This document shows positions 1 through 5,753 of a stretch of 7,915 nt of DNA, piece after piece. Numbering within the stretch: position 1 is the stretch's first letter; every line of letters starts with the position of its first letter. This DNA is from Ruminococcus sp. (GTDB taxonomy: Bacteria; Bacillota; Clostridia; Oscillospirales; Ruminococcaceae). The notes below the pieces were generated by a model. That model saw only the letters and a program-made list of their open reading frames with translations, was not told the DNA's origin and ran no database searches. The position numbers were made by a program, and so were the translations under genes. The stretch covers positions 1 through 7,915 of the forward strand of contig JAAVHM010000153.1 in assembly GCA_014799675.1 (NCBI GenBank), in the 5' to 3' direction.

Positions 1-152
1 AATTCCATGAGCGCTCCCCCTCCCCTCTTTGGTTGTCTCGCTCGCACATTGTGAACGACTAACAGTTACTGAAAAAGTCTCCAAAATTCAAAGACAAACA
101 AACCGCACAGACAAAACAAATTACACCGCTAAATGAAAATTTATCACAATAG

Positions 153-182
153 TTGCACATCATTTTTATGTATTGTTACAAA
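153..182 (+). promoter_or_regulatory. Possible extended -10 promoter for the phage-like block
   Basis: TTGCAC (153-158) is followed after 18 bases by TACAAA (177-182), with TG at 174-175 making an extended -10 (TGn). The -35 matches consensus at only three positions, so this is a weak candidate. A start near 189 would send RNA straight into the terminator at 215-246, which would suggest attenuation. I see no better promoter between the terminator and the first gene. Confidence 0.3.
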
Positions 183-185
183 TGT

Positions 186-214
186 TATCAAAATTAAAAA
201 ATATTTTTTTGATA
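186..214 (+). repeat. AT-rich inverted repeat next to the leader terminator
   Basis: TATCAAAA (186-193) is the reverse complement of TTTTGATA (207-214), with 13 bases between. The arm abuts the terminator hairpin that begins at 215, so two stem-loops lie side by side. It could be a protein-binding site or simply the A/T-rich flank of a terminator. Confidence 0.4.
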
Positions 215-246
215 GTTGCACGTTCGCGTGCAACTTTTTCTTTTTT
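215..246 (+). terminator. Intrinsic terminator or attenuator upstream of the terminase genes
   Basis: GTTGCACG (215-222) pairs perfectly with CGTGCAAC (227-234) around a TTCG tetraloop (223-226), followed by TTTTTCTTTTTT (235-246). An 8-bp stem with a stable UUCG loop and a U-tract is a textbook intrinsic terminator on the + strand. It lies about 75 bases before the first gene. It either ends transcription arriving from the left, insulating the block, or acts as an attenuator on a leader transcript. Confidence 0.8.
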
Positions 247-320
247 GGGACTATTGGTGTAAGACATTAAAAAGCCCGAACAAAAATTGTCTTGCAAATT
301 TAAAAACGGGAGGTGTTTTC

Positions 321-854
321 GTGCCAAATAATATGACAAAAAGTCCGACAAAAAATCTGACGAAAATGCAGAAAAAATTTCTCTGCCGCTTTGCCGCGGG
401 GAAAAGCGTTGCGGAGGCTGCCATTGCCTGCGGTATTCCCGAAAGCTCCGCTTATGAGGAGGGGATAAAAATTCTTCGTCACCCCGAGGCGTTCAAATTC
501 GTTACTGAAATTGCCGTGACAATGAAACGCTATGACAAGGACAGCGCCGAAGAATGTCTTGACAGGATAATCAACGGCAGGATAAACGACGCGGTTATTC
601 TTGCAAAAAGCTGTCCAGATGAGCTTACCGAGGAGGACGTGCGGAAGCTTGACCTTTACAACGTTTCCGAGCTTAAATTCAGCAAGGGCGTTTGCGAGAT
701 AAAATTCGCCGACCGTATCAAGGCTGTTGAAAAGCTTAACGAGATACGGGCTGGAAAGGCAGCCGACAACGCGGCGCAAAGCTTTCTGGACGCTATAAGC
801 GGCGCAGAGGAAAATGCGGCTAAGGAGGATCTCACCGCAGCTGAAGAGGACTGA
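321..854 (+). CDS. Phage terminase small subunit (candidate)
   Basis: This 177-residue protein probably recognises the DNA to be packaged and recruits the large terminase. The N-terminal part, about residues 15-60, reads like a Terminase_2-type small subunit: a short basic segment, then a helix-turn-helix-like stretch (AAGKSVAEAAIACGIPESSA) and a run through LRHPEAF. The C-terminal tail is acidic and rich in Ala/Glu, as expected of a segment that contacts the large subunit. The GTG start at 321 is chosen because GGAGGTG lies at 309-315 with 5 bases of spacing; the frame stays open upstream to a TTG at 216, but that codon lies inside the terminator hairpin. The large terminase follows after 51 bases. 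The sequence match is moderate, but the position directly before the ATPase supports the call strongly. Confidence 0.75.
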   Translation: MPNNMTKSPTKNLTKMQKKFLCRFAAGKSVAEAAIACGIPESSAYEEGIKILRHPEAFKFVTEIAVTMKRYDKDSAEECLDRIINGRINDAVILAKSCPDELTEEDVRKLDLYNVSELKFSKGVCEIKFADRIKAVEKLNEIRAGKAADNAAQSFLDAISGAEENAAKEDLTAAEED

Positions 855-905
855 TTTTCTATTATCTATCCTCTAAATTTCTATTCTCTAAAAAGGAGTG
901 TTATT

Positions 906-2159
906 GTGACTAAGTTTGTAAGGTTTTCGGAAAAGCAGAAAACCGTCCTGACATGGTGGAAAACGGAGCGTTATAAAAACTGCGACGCTGTCATATGCGA
1001 CGGCGCGGTACGGTCGGGAAAGACCCTGTGTATGTCCGTCAGCTTTGCGGCGTGGGCTATGTCCCGCTTCAACGGCGGCAGCTTTGCAATATGCGGCAAG
1101 ACGGTGACATCTCTCCGCCGCAACGTTATTACACCTTTGCTTTCCGCGCTAAGGGGACTTGGATTTTCCTGCACAGAAAAGGTCAGCGCGTCATACGCCG
1201 ACATTTCAGCGGGAGGCAGGTCGAACCGATTTTACTTTTTCGGCGGCAAGGACGAGGGCTCGGCGGCGTTGATACAGGGAATCACCCTTTGCGGGGTGCT
1301 TCTTGACGAGGTGGTGCTTATGCCCCGTTCCTTTGTGGAACAGGCGTTGGCACGGTGTTCCGTAAGCGGCTCGAAGATATGGTTCAGCTGTAACCCCTCT
1401 CACCCGTATCACTGGTTTTACCGCGAATGGATATTGAAAGCGCAGGAAAAAAGAGCATTGTATCTTCACTTTACAATGGACGACAACCCATCTCTCTCCG
1501 AGTCCGTAAGGGAAAGATACAGGCGGCTTTATTCCGGGGTTTTCTACGACAGGTTCATTCTGGGAAAATGGGTCGCCGCAGAGGGTATAATTTACCCCAT
1601 GTTCAGCGAAAAAAGGCACGTCGCAAAAACACTTCCCGCCGAATTTTCACGGTACGCTGTTTCCTGCGATTACGGCACGGTAAATCCGTCCTCTTTCGGG
1701 CTTTGGGGAAAAAACGGGGAAACATGGTACAGAATAGACGAATATTATTACAGCTCAAAACGTGAGGGAATTTCGCGAACGGACGAGGAGCACTACTCGG
1801 GGCTGAGAAAGCTTATAGGCGAAAGACAGGTCGAGGGCGTTATCGTTGACCCGTCGGCGGCATCTTTTATCGAGTGCATAAAACGTCACGGTGAATTCCC
1901 CGTTTCCCCCGCTAAAAATGATGTGGTATCGGGCATACGCAGAGTATCGGACGCTTTGCGGGACGGCAAAATTATGTTCAGTACCCACTGCAAGGACATA
2001 CTGCGGGAATTTTCTTTATACCGCTGGGACGAAAGTCATGGCGGTGACGTTCCCATTAAAGAAAACGACCATGCTATGGACGATATGCGCTATTTTGTAT
2101 CAAGCCCTTTTTTCCGCGGGGACGGTTCTGCTTTCTGGGCAGGAAGCGTACAACGCTAA
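906..2159 (+). CDS. Phage terminase large subunit, PBSX type
   Basis: This is the packaging motor that pumps DNA through the portal and cuts it. All expected parts are visible in 417 residues, a normal full length. The ATPase half has a Walker A GAVRSGKT (33-40), a Walker B VLLDEV (131-136) with the catalytic Glu, and a coupling motif SCNP (161-164). The RNase H-like nuclease half has acidic residues at D255 (SCDYG), D315 (VIVDPSA) and D392/D393 (AMDDMRY). The spacing and the DDNPSL segment match the PBSX-family terminases of Firmicutes phages. The GTG start at 906 has AAGGAG at 893-898 with 7 bases of spacing. The portal gene begins 24 bases after the stop. No residue of the active sites appears lost, so the motor looks functional. 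Confidence 0.93.
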   Translation: MTKFVRFSEKQKTVLTWWKTERYKNCDAVICDGAVRSGKTLCMSVSFAAWAMSRFNGGSFAICGKTVTSLRRNVITPLLSALRGLGFSCTEKVSASYADISAGGRSNRFYFFGGKDEGSAALIQGITLCGVLLDEVVLMPRSFVEQALARCSVSGSKIWFSCNPSHPYHWFYREWILKAQEKRALYLHFTMDDNPSLSESVRERYRRLYSGVFYDRFILGKWVAAEGIIYPMFSEKRHVAKTLPAEFSRYAVSCDYGTVNPSSFGLWGKNGETWYRIDEYYYSSKREGISRTDEEHYSGLRKLIGERQVEGVIVDPSAASFIECIKRHGEFPVSPAKNDVVSGIRRVSDALRDGKIMFSTHCKDILREFSLYRWDESHGGDVPIKENDHAMDDMRYFVSSPFFRGDGSAFWAGSVQR

Positions 2160-2170
2160 AGATTACCGAA

Positions 2171-2186
2171 AGGAGTGAAAATATTG
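2171..2186 (+). promoter_or_regulatory. Ribosome binding site that sets a TTG start for the portal gene
   Basis: The bases AAGGAGTG lead into this gene. The longest reading frame would begin at GTG 2175, but that codon is the end of the GGAG itself (2172-2175). TTG at 2184, in the same frame, sits 8 bases after GGAG, the usual distance. The same AAGGAGTG form precedes the large terminase (893-900) and the protease (4561-4568). Confidence 0.75.
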
Positions 2187-3359
2187 CAGAAGAAAAATAT
2201 TTTGAGAAAGCTTTTTGGCAGAAATATTTCCGAACACGTTCCCTCCTGCGAAGCCTCCGTGTCAAGCGGCAGGCTTGCGGACAACGGCGTTAATCTGCTT
2301 ACCCTGCAAAGGGAGGGCTTTAACGAACGTCAGCTTTACGATAATTTAAGGAGCTGTGTTCCCATTGTGGACGCCGCTTTGCAGAAAATTGTCAGGCTCA
2401 CGGGCTGCTACAAGGTGACCTGTTCCGACAGCAGATTTCAAAGTGAAATGGACGATTTTGTTGAGAACGTTCCTGTCGGCACAGGGGGAAATTCTCTGTA
2501 CGCTTTTACCGACGCTTTTCTTGACAGTCTGCTTACTTACGGCTCTGCCGCGGGGGAAATGCTTGTTGACACCGACACGGGAAATGTTGAGGGAATTGCC
2601 ATGCACAGCATGAGTAAATTTTGCTGCCGAAAAGGTATTACCCCGTGCGACAGAAAATATTTTGTCATGGACGAGCATGGTGAATGGCGCGCCGCGCAAA
2701 ACCCCCAGTTTATTCTGTACAGTGCGCTGAACGCCACGGCAAACGCTCCCGAGGGGCAGTCGGTACTGCGGGGACTTCCCTGCCTGTGTGCGGTGCTTAT
2801 GCGAATTTATCAGTGCATTGGTCAGAATTTTGACCGCATTGGAAATGTCCGCTACGCCGTGACATACAAGCCCTCGGACAGCGGCGAAATGGCTTTCGCA
2901 AAAGAAAGAGCCATGCAGATCGCCAAGGAGTGGGGCGACGGAATGAACGCCATGCGCTGCGGCGAAGTCCGCGATTTTGTTGCGGTGGGGGACGTTGACA
3001 TAAAGGTCATCGGCGCGGATAATCAAATCATTGACACCGAGATACCTGTCCGCCAGCTTCTTGAACAGATAGTGGCGAAGCTTTCCGTGCCGCCGTTTTT
3101 GCTGGGACTTACGTGGTCGTCCACGGAGCGAATGTCATCACAGCAGGCGGACATTCTGACCTCGGAGCTTGAGTATTACCGCCGCATACTCACTCCCGTG
3201 ATAAAAAAGGTCTGCGGCGATTATCTTGCTCTCATCGGCGGCAGCGGAAATGTTTCCGTTGAGTGGGACAATATAAATCTTCAGGACGAAGCCGTGCTTG
3301 CCGAGGCAAGGCTTCACAACGCGCAGGCGGCGCTTATTGAACGTCAGCTTGCAGAATAA
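2184..3359 (+). CDS. Phage portal protein
   Basis: The portal forms a ring at one capsid vertex through which DNA enters and to which the tail attaches. This 391-residue protein has a normal length for the family. It shows a basic N-terminus, the segment YDNLRSCVPIVDAALQKIV (about 53-71) typical of portals, a region where the stem and wing would lie, and near the C-terminus SVPPFLLGLTWSSTERMSSQ (about 303-322) followed by a helix with YYRRILTPVIKKV. The latter resembles the conserved C-terminal part of HK97/SPP1-type portals. The likely start is TTG 2184, nine bases downstream of the longest possible start. It follows the large terminase by 24 bases, the standard order. A 13-base duplication covers the stop codon. 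Assignment to a portal subfamily is not possible by eye. Confidence 0.87.
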   Translation: MQKKNILRKLFGRNISEHVPSCEASVSSGRLADNGVNLLTLQREGFNERQLYDNLRSCVPIVDAALQKIVRLTGCYKVTCSDSRFQSEMDDFVENVPVGTGGNSLYAFTDAFLDSLLTYGSAAGEMLVDTDTGNVEGIAMHSMSKFCCRKGITPCDRKYFVMDEHGEWRAAQNPQFILYSALNATANAPEGQSVLRGLPCLCAVLMRIYQCIGQNFDRIGNVRYAVTYKPSDSGEMAFAKERAMQIAKEWGDGMNAMRCGEVRDFVAVGDVDIKVIGADNQIIDTEIPVRQLLEQIVAKLSVPPFLLGLTWSSTERMSSQQADILTSELEYYRRILTPVIKKVCGDYLALIGGSGNVSVEWDNINLQDEAVLAEARLHNAQAALIERQLAE

Positions 3360-3380
3360 TTAATTCTGCTTGCAGAATAA
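3347..3380 (+). repeat. 13-bp direct duplication across the portal stop codon
   Basis: GCTTGCAGAATAA occurs at 3347-3359, ending in the stop codon, and again at 3368-3380, a period of 21 bases. Between them GCAGAAT (3351-3357) and ATTCTGC (3363-3369) are inverted repeats, and TTCTGC (3364-3369) can instead pair with GCAGAA (3372-3377). The sequence can thus form two competing short hairpins. It may come from a small local duplication. Confidence 0.55.
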
Positions 3381-3384
3381 AAGC

Positions 3385-3403
3385 GGGACGGGAAACCCGT
3401 CCC
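3385..3403. repeat. GC-rich palindrome between portal and capsid genes
   Basis: GGGACGGG (3385-3392) and CCCGTCCC (3396-3403) form a perfect 8-bp stem with an AAA loop, in the context GC...CTACAGA. Similar G/C palindromes ending in CTACA are, to my recollection, dispersed between genes in many Clostridia, so this may be one copy of such a family. The following run of T at 3413-3418 is 9 bases away, so it is a poor terminator. In RNA it could act as a processing or stability hairpin upstream of the capsid message. Confidence 0.5.
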
Positions 3404-3442
3404 CTACAGAAATTTTTTAAAAAATTATGGAGGTAAAAAATT

Positions 3443-4417
3443 ATGTACAAAACAATCAAAATTGAAAAGGGTCTTTATAATCTTTCGGGAAAAACATTTT
3501 CACAGGCTCTGGAGGCAATGGATCCTTCCGAAAATTACACAGACGAAGCTCTTCGCAAAATGGACGCTTTTGAGCGCCAGTTAAAGCGTTTCGACATCAA
3601 GGTAAACGGCGTGAATGCTGACAAGGTGGACAAGTTCTTTCAGTCCACTGAAAGCGCGGCTCTTTTCCCAGAGTTTGTAAGACGTGCTGTTGAAGCGGGT
3701 CTCAACAGCGGCTGCGTAAATAAAATCACTGCGGCTGTAAGCGTTTCCGACGGCGTGGACGCAAGAGGTATCGTTCTTTCCGACGGCGATGACGAGTACG
3801 CAGGCTCTGCTGTTTACGGCGGCGAGCTTCCCAAGAGCAGCATTACTCTCACATCTTCCGCTATCGCTCTTAAAAAGTTCGGCAGGGTTGTGAACGCTCC
3901 CTACGAGGCTGTAAGACAGCAGCGTATCGACGTGTTTGCGGTAGCTCTCCGCGCAGTCGGCGCAAAGCTTGCAAAGGCTGTTGAAAAGGCGGCAGTAACT
4001 GCTCTCACAAGCGGCGTTACACCTGCTTCAATGTCGGGCGGCACATTCAATTACGCCGAGCTTGCTTCTTTCTGGGGAAGCTTTGACAAGGCCGAAATGA
4101 ACACTATCGTATGCTCTCCCGCAACTGCGGCAAAAATTCTTGCCTTTGACGAAATGAACAAGGCTGTGCTTCCCGCGGCGGGCTGCGGAACAGTTACTCC
4201 TTTCGGCGCGGAAATCGTTGCTTCTCCTGCGGTTGACGACAAGACCCTTATCGGTCTTGACAGAAATTCCGCCCTTGAAATGATAAGGGGCGGCGACGTT
4301 ATCGTTGAAGTCGACAAGCTTATTTCCAAGCAGTCGGACGCTGCGGCTGTTGCTGTAAACGTTGGCTTCTCGGCGATCGACAGCGACGCTGTTAAGGTGC
4401 TTGCAATTGCAAAATAA
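3443..4417 (+). CDS. Major capsid protein, HK97-like fold
   Basis: This 324-residue protein most likely builds the shell. Residues 1-60 are charged and helical, like the cleavable delta domain of HK97-type capsid proteins though shorter. FFQSTESAALFPEFVRRAVE (65-84) is typical of the N-arm in capsid proteins of Firmicutes prophages. Residues 110-140 fit the extended E-loop, 157-188 a long spine helix (RQQRIDVFAVALRAVGAKLA), and the C-terminal half alternates short strands and turns as in the A and P domains. ATG 3443 has GGAGG at 3429-3433. By eye the gene favours GCT for Ala and CTT/CTC for Leu, while its neighbours use many GCG/GCC codons, as expected of a highly expressed structural gene. 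The protease that would trim it is encoded downstream, not upstream. A dedicated scaffold protein is not seen. Confidence 0.85.
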   Translation: MYKTIKIEKGLYNLSGKTFSQALEAMDPSENYTDEALRKMDAFERQLKRFDIKVNGVNADKVDKFFQSTESAALFPEFVRRAVEAGLNSGCVNKITAAVSVSDGVDARGIVLSDGDDEYAGSAVYGGELPKSSITLTSSAIALKKFGRVVNAPYEAVRQQRIDVFAVALRAVGAKLAKAVEKAAVTALTSGVTPASMSGGTFNYAELASFWGSFDKAEMNTIVCSPATAAKILAFDEMNKAVLPAAGCGTVTPFGAEIVASPAVDDKTLIGLDRNSALEMIRGGDVIVEVDKLISKQSDAAAVAVNVGFSAIDSDAVKVLAIAK

Positions 4418-4437
4418 TTTTAGTCGTTAGGCAATTA

Positions 4438-4551
4438 TGCGGGGCAGATTTGGCAGGTAACGGTACAAAAGCATTGTTACCCATGGAAACTTTTTACCCT
4501 TATTGACAATGTATGCCAATAAGGGTAAAGGCTCCGCCTTTCTGTCCCGCA
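4438..4551 (+). ncRNA. Predicted multi-branched RNA structure between capsid and protease genes
   Basis: The ends pair over 11 bp: TGCGGGGCAGA (4438-4448) with TCTGTCCCGCA (4541-4551), one G-U. Inside are a 6-bp stem GGTAAC/GTTACC (4456-4461 with 4476-4481) and a perfect 13-bp stem (4493-4505 with 4517-4529) around an 11-base loop. A competing 6-bp hairpin AAAGGC/GCCTTT (4527-4532 with 4536-4541) shares bases with the long and outer stems; a 3-bp remnant GGC/GCC is compatible. No U-tract follows, so it is not a plain terminator. It begins 20 bases after the capsid stop and ends just before the ribosome binding site of the protease (4561-4568). It could be a cis-regulatory or RNA-processing element, or a small inverted-repeat insertion. 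No known RNA family was recognised. Confidence 0.5.
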
Positions 4552-4573
4552 ATATTTTAAAAGGAGTGTTTTT

Positions 4574-5386
4574 ATGGAACAAAGAGAACTGCTTGAAAGG
4601 CTTAACAAATTCACACGAAGAGAACTTACCGAGGACGAGGTCTACATCTTCACGGTAACGCTTTGCGACAACGAGATAGACCGTGACAACGAGTGCTTTT
4701 CAAGAAAATCATTGGAGGAAATGGCGGAAAAATTTATGGGCGTGACGGGTATTTTCGACCACGACCCAAAGGGCGGAAATCAGACCGCGCGGCTTTTCTG
4801 CACGGAAGTTGTTGAGGAGGAAAGAGAAAATTCCGTCGGCGAAAAATACGCATATTTAAAGGGCTACGCCTACATGGTGCGGACTTCCTCAAACGCCGAC
4901 CTTATCAGCGAAATTGACGGCGGTATCAAAAAGGAGATCTCCGTTTCCTGCTCCGCGGAAAGGCAGATATGCTCGATTTGCGGCGCGGACAGGCGTGTAA
5001 AAGCTTGCCGCCACGTCAAGGGCAGAAAGTACGACGGCAAAAAGTGTTTTGTAACTCTGGACGGAATTTCCGACGCTTACGAGTGGAGCTTTGTTGCCGT
5101 CCCCGCACAGGTATGCGCGGGAGTTACTAAAAAGTCCATGGAGGACACAGCCGCCGAGGAAGAAATTCCCGAGCAGGACCGGCAGGAAAAACGCGCCGGG
5201 CTTGAAAGCAAAATCCGCCGCGCGCTTATACTCAAGGACAGCGGCGGCAAGGCGGCGGAGCTTTTTGAAAACGTCAAGGGTATGCTTGAAATTTCCGAAC
5301 TGGAGGAGTTGGGAAAAAATCTTGCGGTTGGAAAAGCTCCGAAAAATTTTGACGACAATTCGGCGTACATGATGAGGGGGCTTTGA
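4574..5386 (+). CDS. Prohead protease (HK97/S78-like), with a Cys-rich insert
   Basis: The protein should cleave the capsid protein during head maturation. In 270 residues, DNEIDRDNECFS (32-43) and GIFDHD (59-64) match the front of prohead proteases, H63 being the likely catalytic His. KKEISVSCS (119-127) holds the candidate nucleophile Ser (S123 or S125), and YEWSFVAVPAQ (169-179) is the conserved end of the core. Between the last two lies a Cys/His cluster, C133, C136, C145, H147 and C158, resembling a small zinc-binding site. Residues 186-260 are charged and helical, possibly a scaffold-like tail. ATG 4574 follows AAGGAGTG at 4561-4568. The next gene starts two bases after the stop, so translation is probably coupled. 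It sits after the capsid gene, opposite to the common order. Some databases may call it only a phage structural protein. Confidence 0.72.
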   Translation: MEQRELLERLNKFTRRELTEDEVYIFTVTLCDNEIDRDNECFSRKSLEEMAEKFMGVTGIFDHDPKGGNQTARLFCTEVVEEERENSVGEKYAYLKGYAYMVRTSSNADLISEIDGGIKKEISVSCSAERQICSICGADRRVKACRHVKGRKYDGKKCFVTLDGISDAYEWSFVAVPAQVCAGVTKKSMEDTAAEEEIPEQDRQEKRAGLESKIRRALILKDSGGKAAELFENVKGMLEISELEELGKNLAVGKAPKNFDDNSAYMMRGL

Positions 5387-5387
5387 T

Positions 5388-5741
5388 ATGGACATGGAAA
5401 AGGTCTTTTCGCTGTTCAGGCTTTTTTACAACGAGGAGGACGCCGAAAGCTTTCTCCCCGTTGCGGAGCTTGCGGCGGACTACACAAAGCGGCGTATTTT
5501 AGGCGATGAGGAAGCATACGACCCCCGTTTGTATTTTCTTGCGGCGGCGGAAACACTTTGCCGCACTCTCGAAATAAAGGCGGCAAGGGAACGTCTCACC
5601 CTCACAAGAACAGGCACAGCCGCTTCCGAGACGGATTATTCAAGCCGTTTGGAGTACGCTCAAAGGCTTTACAAAAGCTATGAAAATCTCTGCACGGGCT
5701 TGATACGGGACGACGGATTTTTATTTCTCCGCACCGAATAA
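5388..5741 (+). CDS. Head-tail connector candidate (gp6-like)
   Basis: This 117-residue protein probably joins the portal ring to the tail as an adaptor. It is predicted all-helical from its residue pattern: an N-terminal helix, a segment LAADYTKRRILG (28-39), a helix DPRLYFLAAAETLCRTLEIK (45-64), a Thr-rich loop (71-82), and a final helix SSRLEYAQRLYKSYENLC. Length, helix layout and a start with an acidic helix fit gp6-type DNA-packaging/connector proteins, but no diagnostic motif is present, so position is the main evidence. ATG 5388 lies two bases after the protease stop, with GAGGGGG at 5374-5380 as ribosome binding site; a second ATG at 5394 is a possible alternative. The next gene follows after 12 bases. 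Confidence 0.55.
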   Translation: MDMEKVFSLFRLFYNEEDAESFLPVAELAADYTKRRILGDEEAYDPRLYFLAAAETLCRTLEIKAARERLTLTRTGTAASETDYSSRLEYAQRLYKSYENLCTGLIRDDGFLFLRTE

Positions 5742-5753
5742 AGGGGGACTTCC

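Larger units (their letters stand above)
149..221 (+). repeat. Direct repeat ATAGTTGCAC, two copies 63 bases apart
   Basis: ATAGTTGCAC occurs at 149-158 and again at 212-221. The first copy overlaps the possible -35 element. The second forms the left arm of the terminator stem. Because the right arm of that stem (227-234) could pair with either copy, the pair could be an operator repeat or alternative pairing partners in an attenuator. The repeat is seen directly; its role is inference. Confidence 0.5.
1..320. other. Non-coding upstream region and 5' leader of the phage-like gene block
   Basis: No credible gene is seen in this stretch. The first 60 bases are pyrimidine-rich and open for only 17-20 codons before stops, so they could be the tail of an upstream gene or plain intergenic DNA. 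From about 140 the composition becomes very AT-rich, with a possible promoter, a repeated ATAGTTGCAC motif, an AT-rich inverted repeat (186-193 with 207-214) and a strong terminator (215-246). A further possible 8-bp stem pairs 259-266 with 288-295, just before the ribosome binding site GGAGGTG at 309-315. The region separates whatever lies to the left from the phage-like genes and probably holds their control. Confidence 0.6.

Noticed and set aside
1..62. Possible C-terminal end of an upstream gene
   Set aside because: Two + strand frames stay open for 17-20 codons from the window edge, but this is too short to separate from chance.
216..320. Extension of the small terminase frame back to a TTG at 216
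   Set aside because: That start lies inside the terminator hairpin and has no ribosome binding site; GTG 321 has GGAGGTG at the right distance.
300..779. Minus-strand frame of 159 codons opposite the small terminase
   Set aside because: It lies fully antisense to a gene supported by position and motif and resembles no family.
2346..3026. Long open frame on the minus strand (226 codons) opposite the portal gene
   Set aside because: It is a shadow of the well-supported portal gene, with no recognisable domain and no binding site found.
3385..3418. Palindrome between portal and capsid as an intrinsic terminator
   Set aside because: Nine bases separate the stem from the T-run, too far for efficient intrinsic termination, and the capsid gene needs transcription through it.
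4438..4551. Known ribozyme or large phage RNA (hammerhead, ROOL, GOLLD)
   Set aside because: No hammerhead core (CTGATGA with GAAA) is present, and the region is far too short for ROOL or GOLLD.
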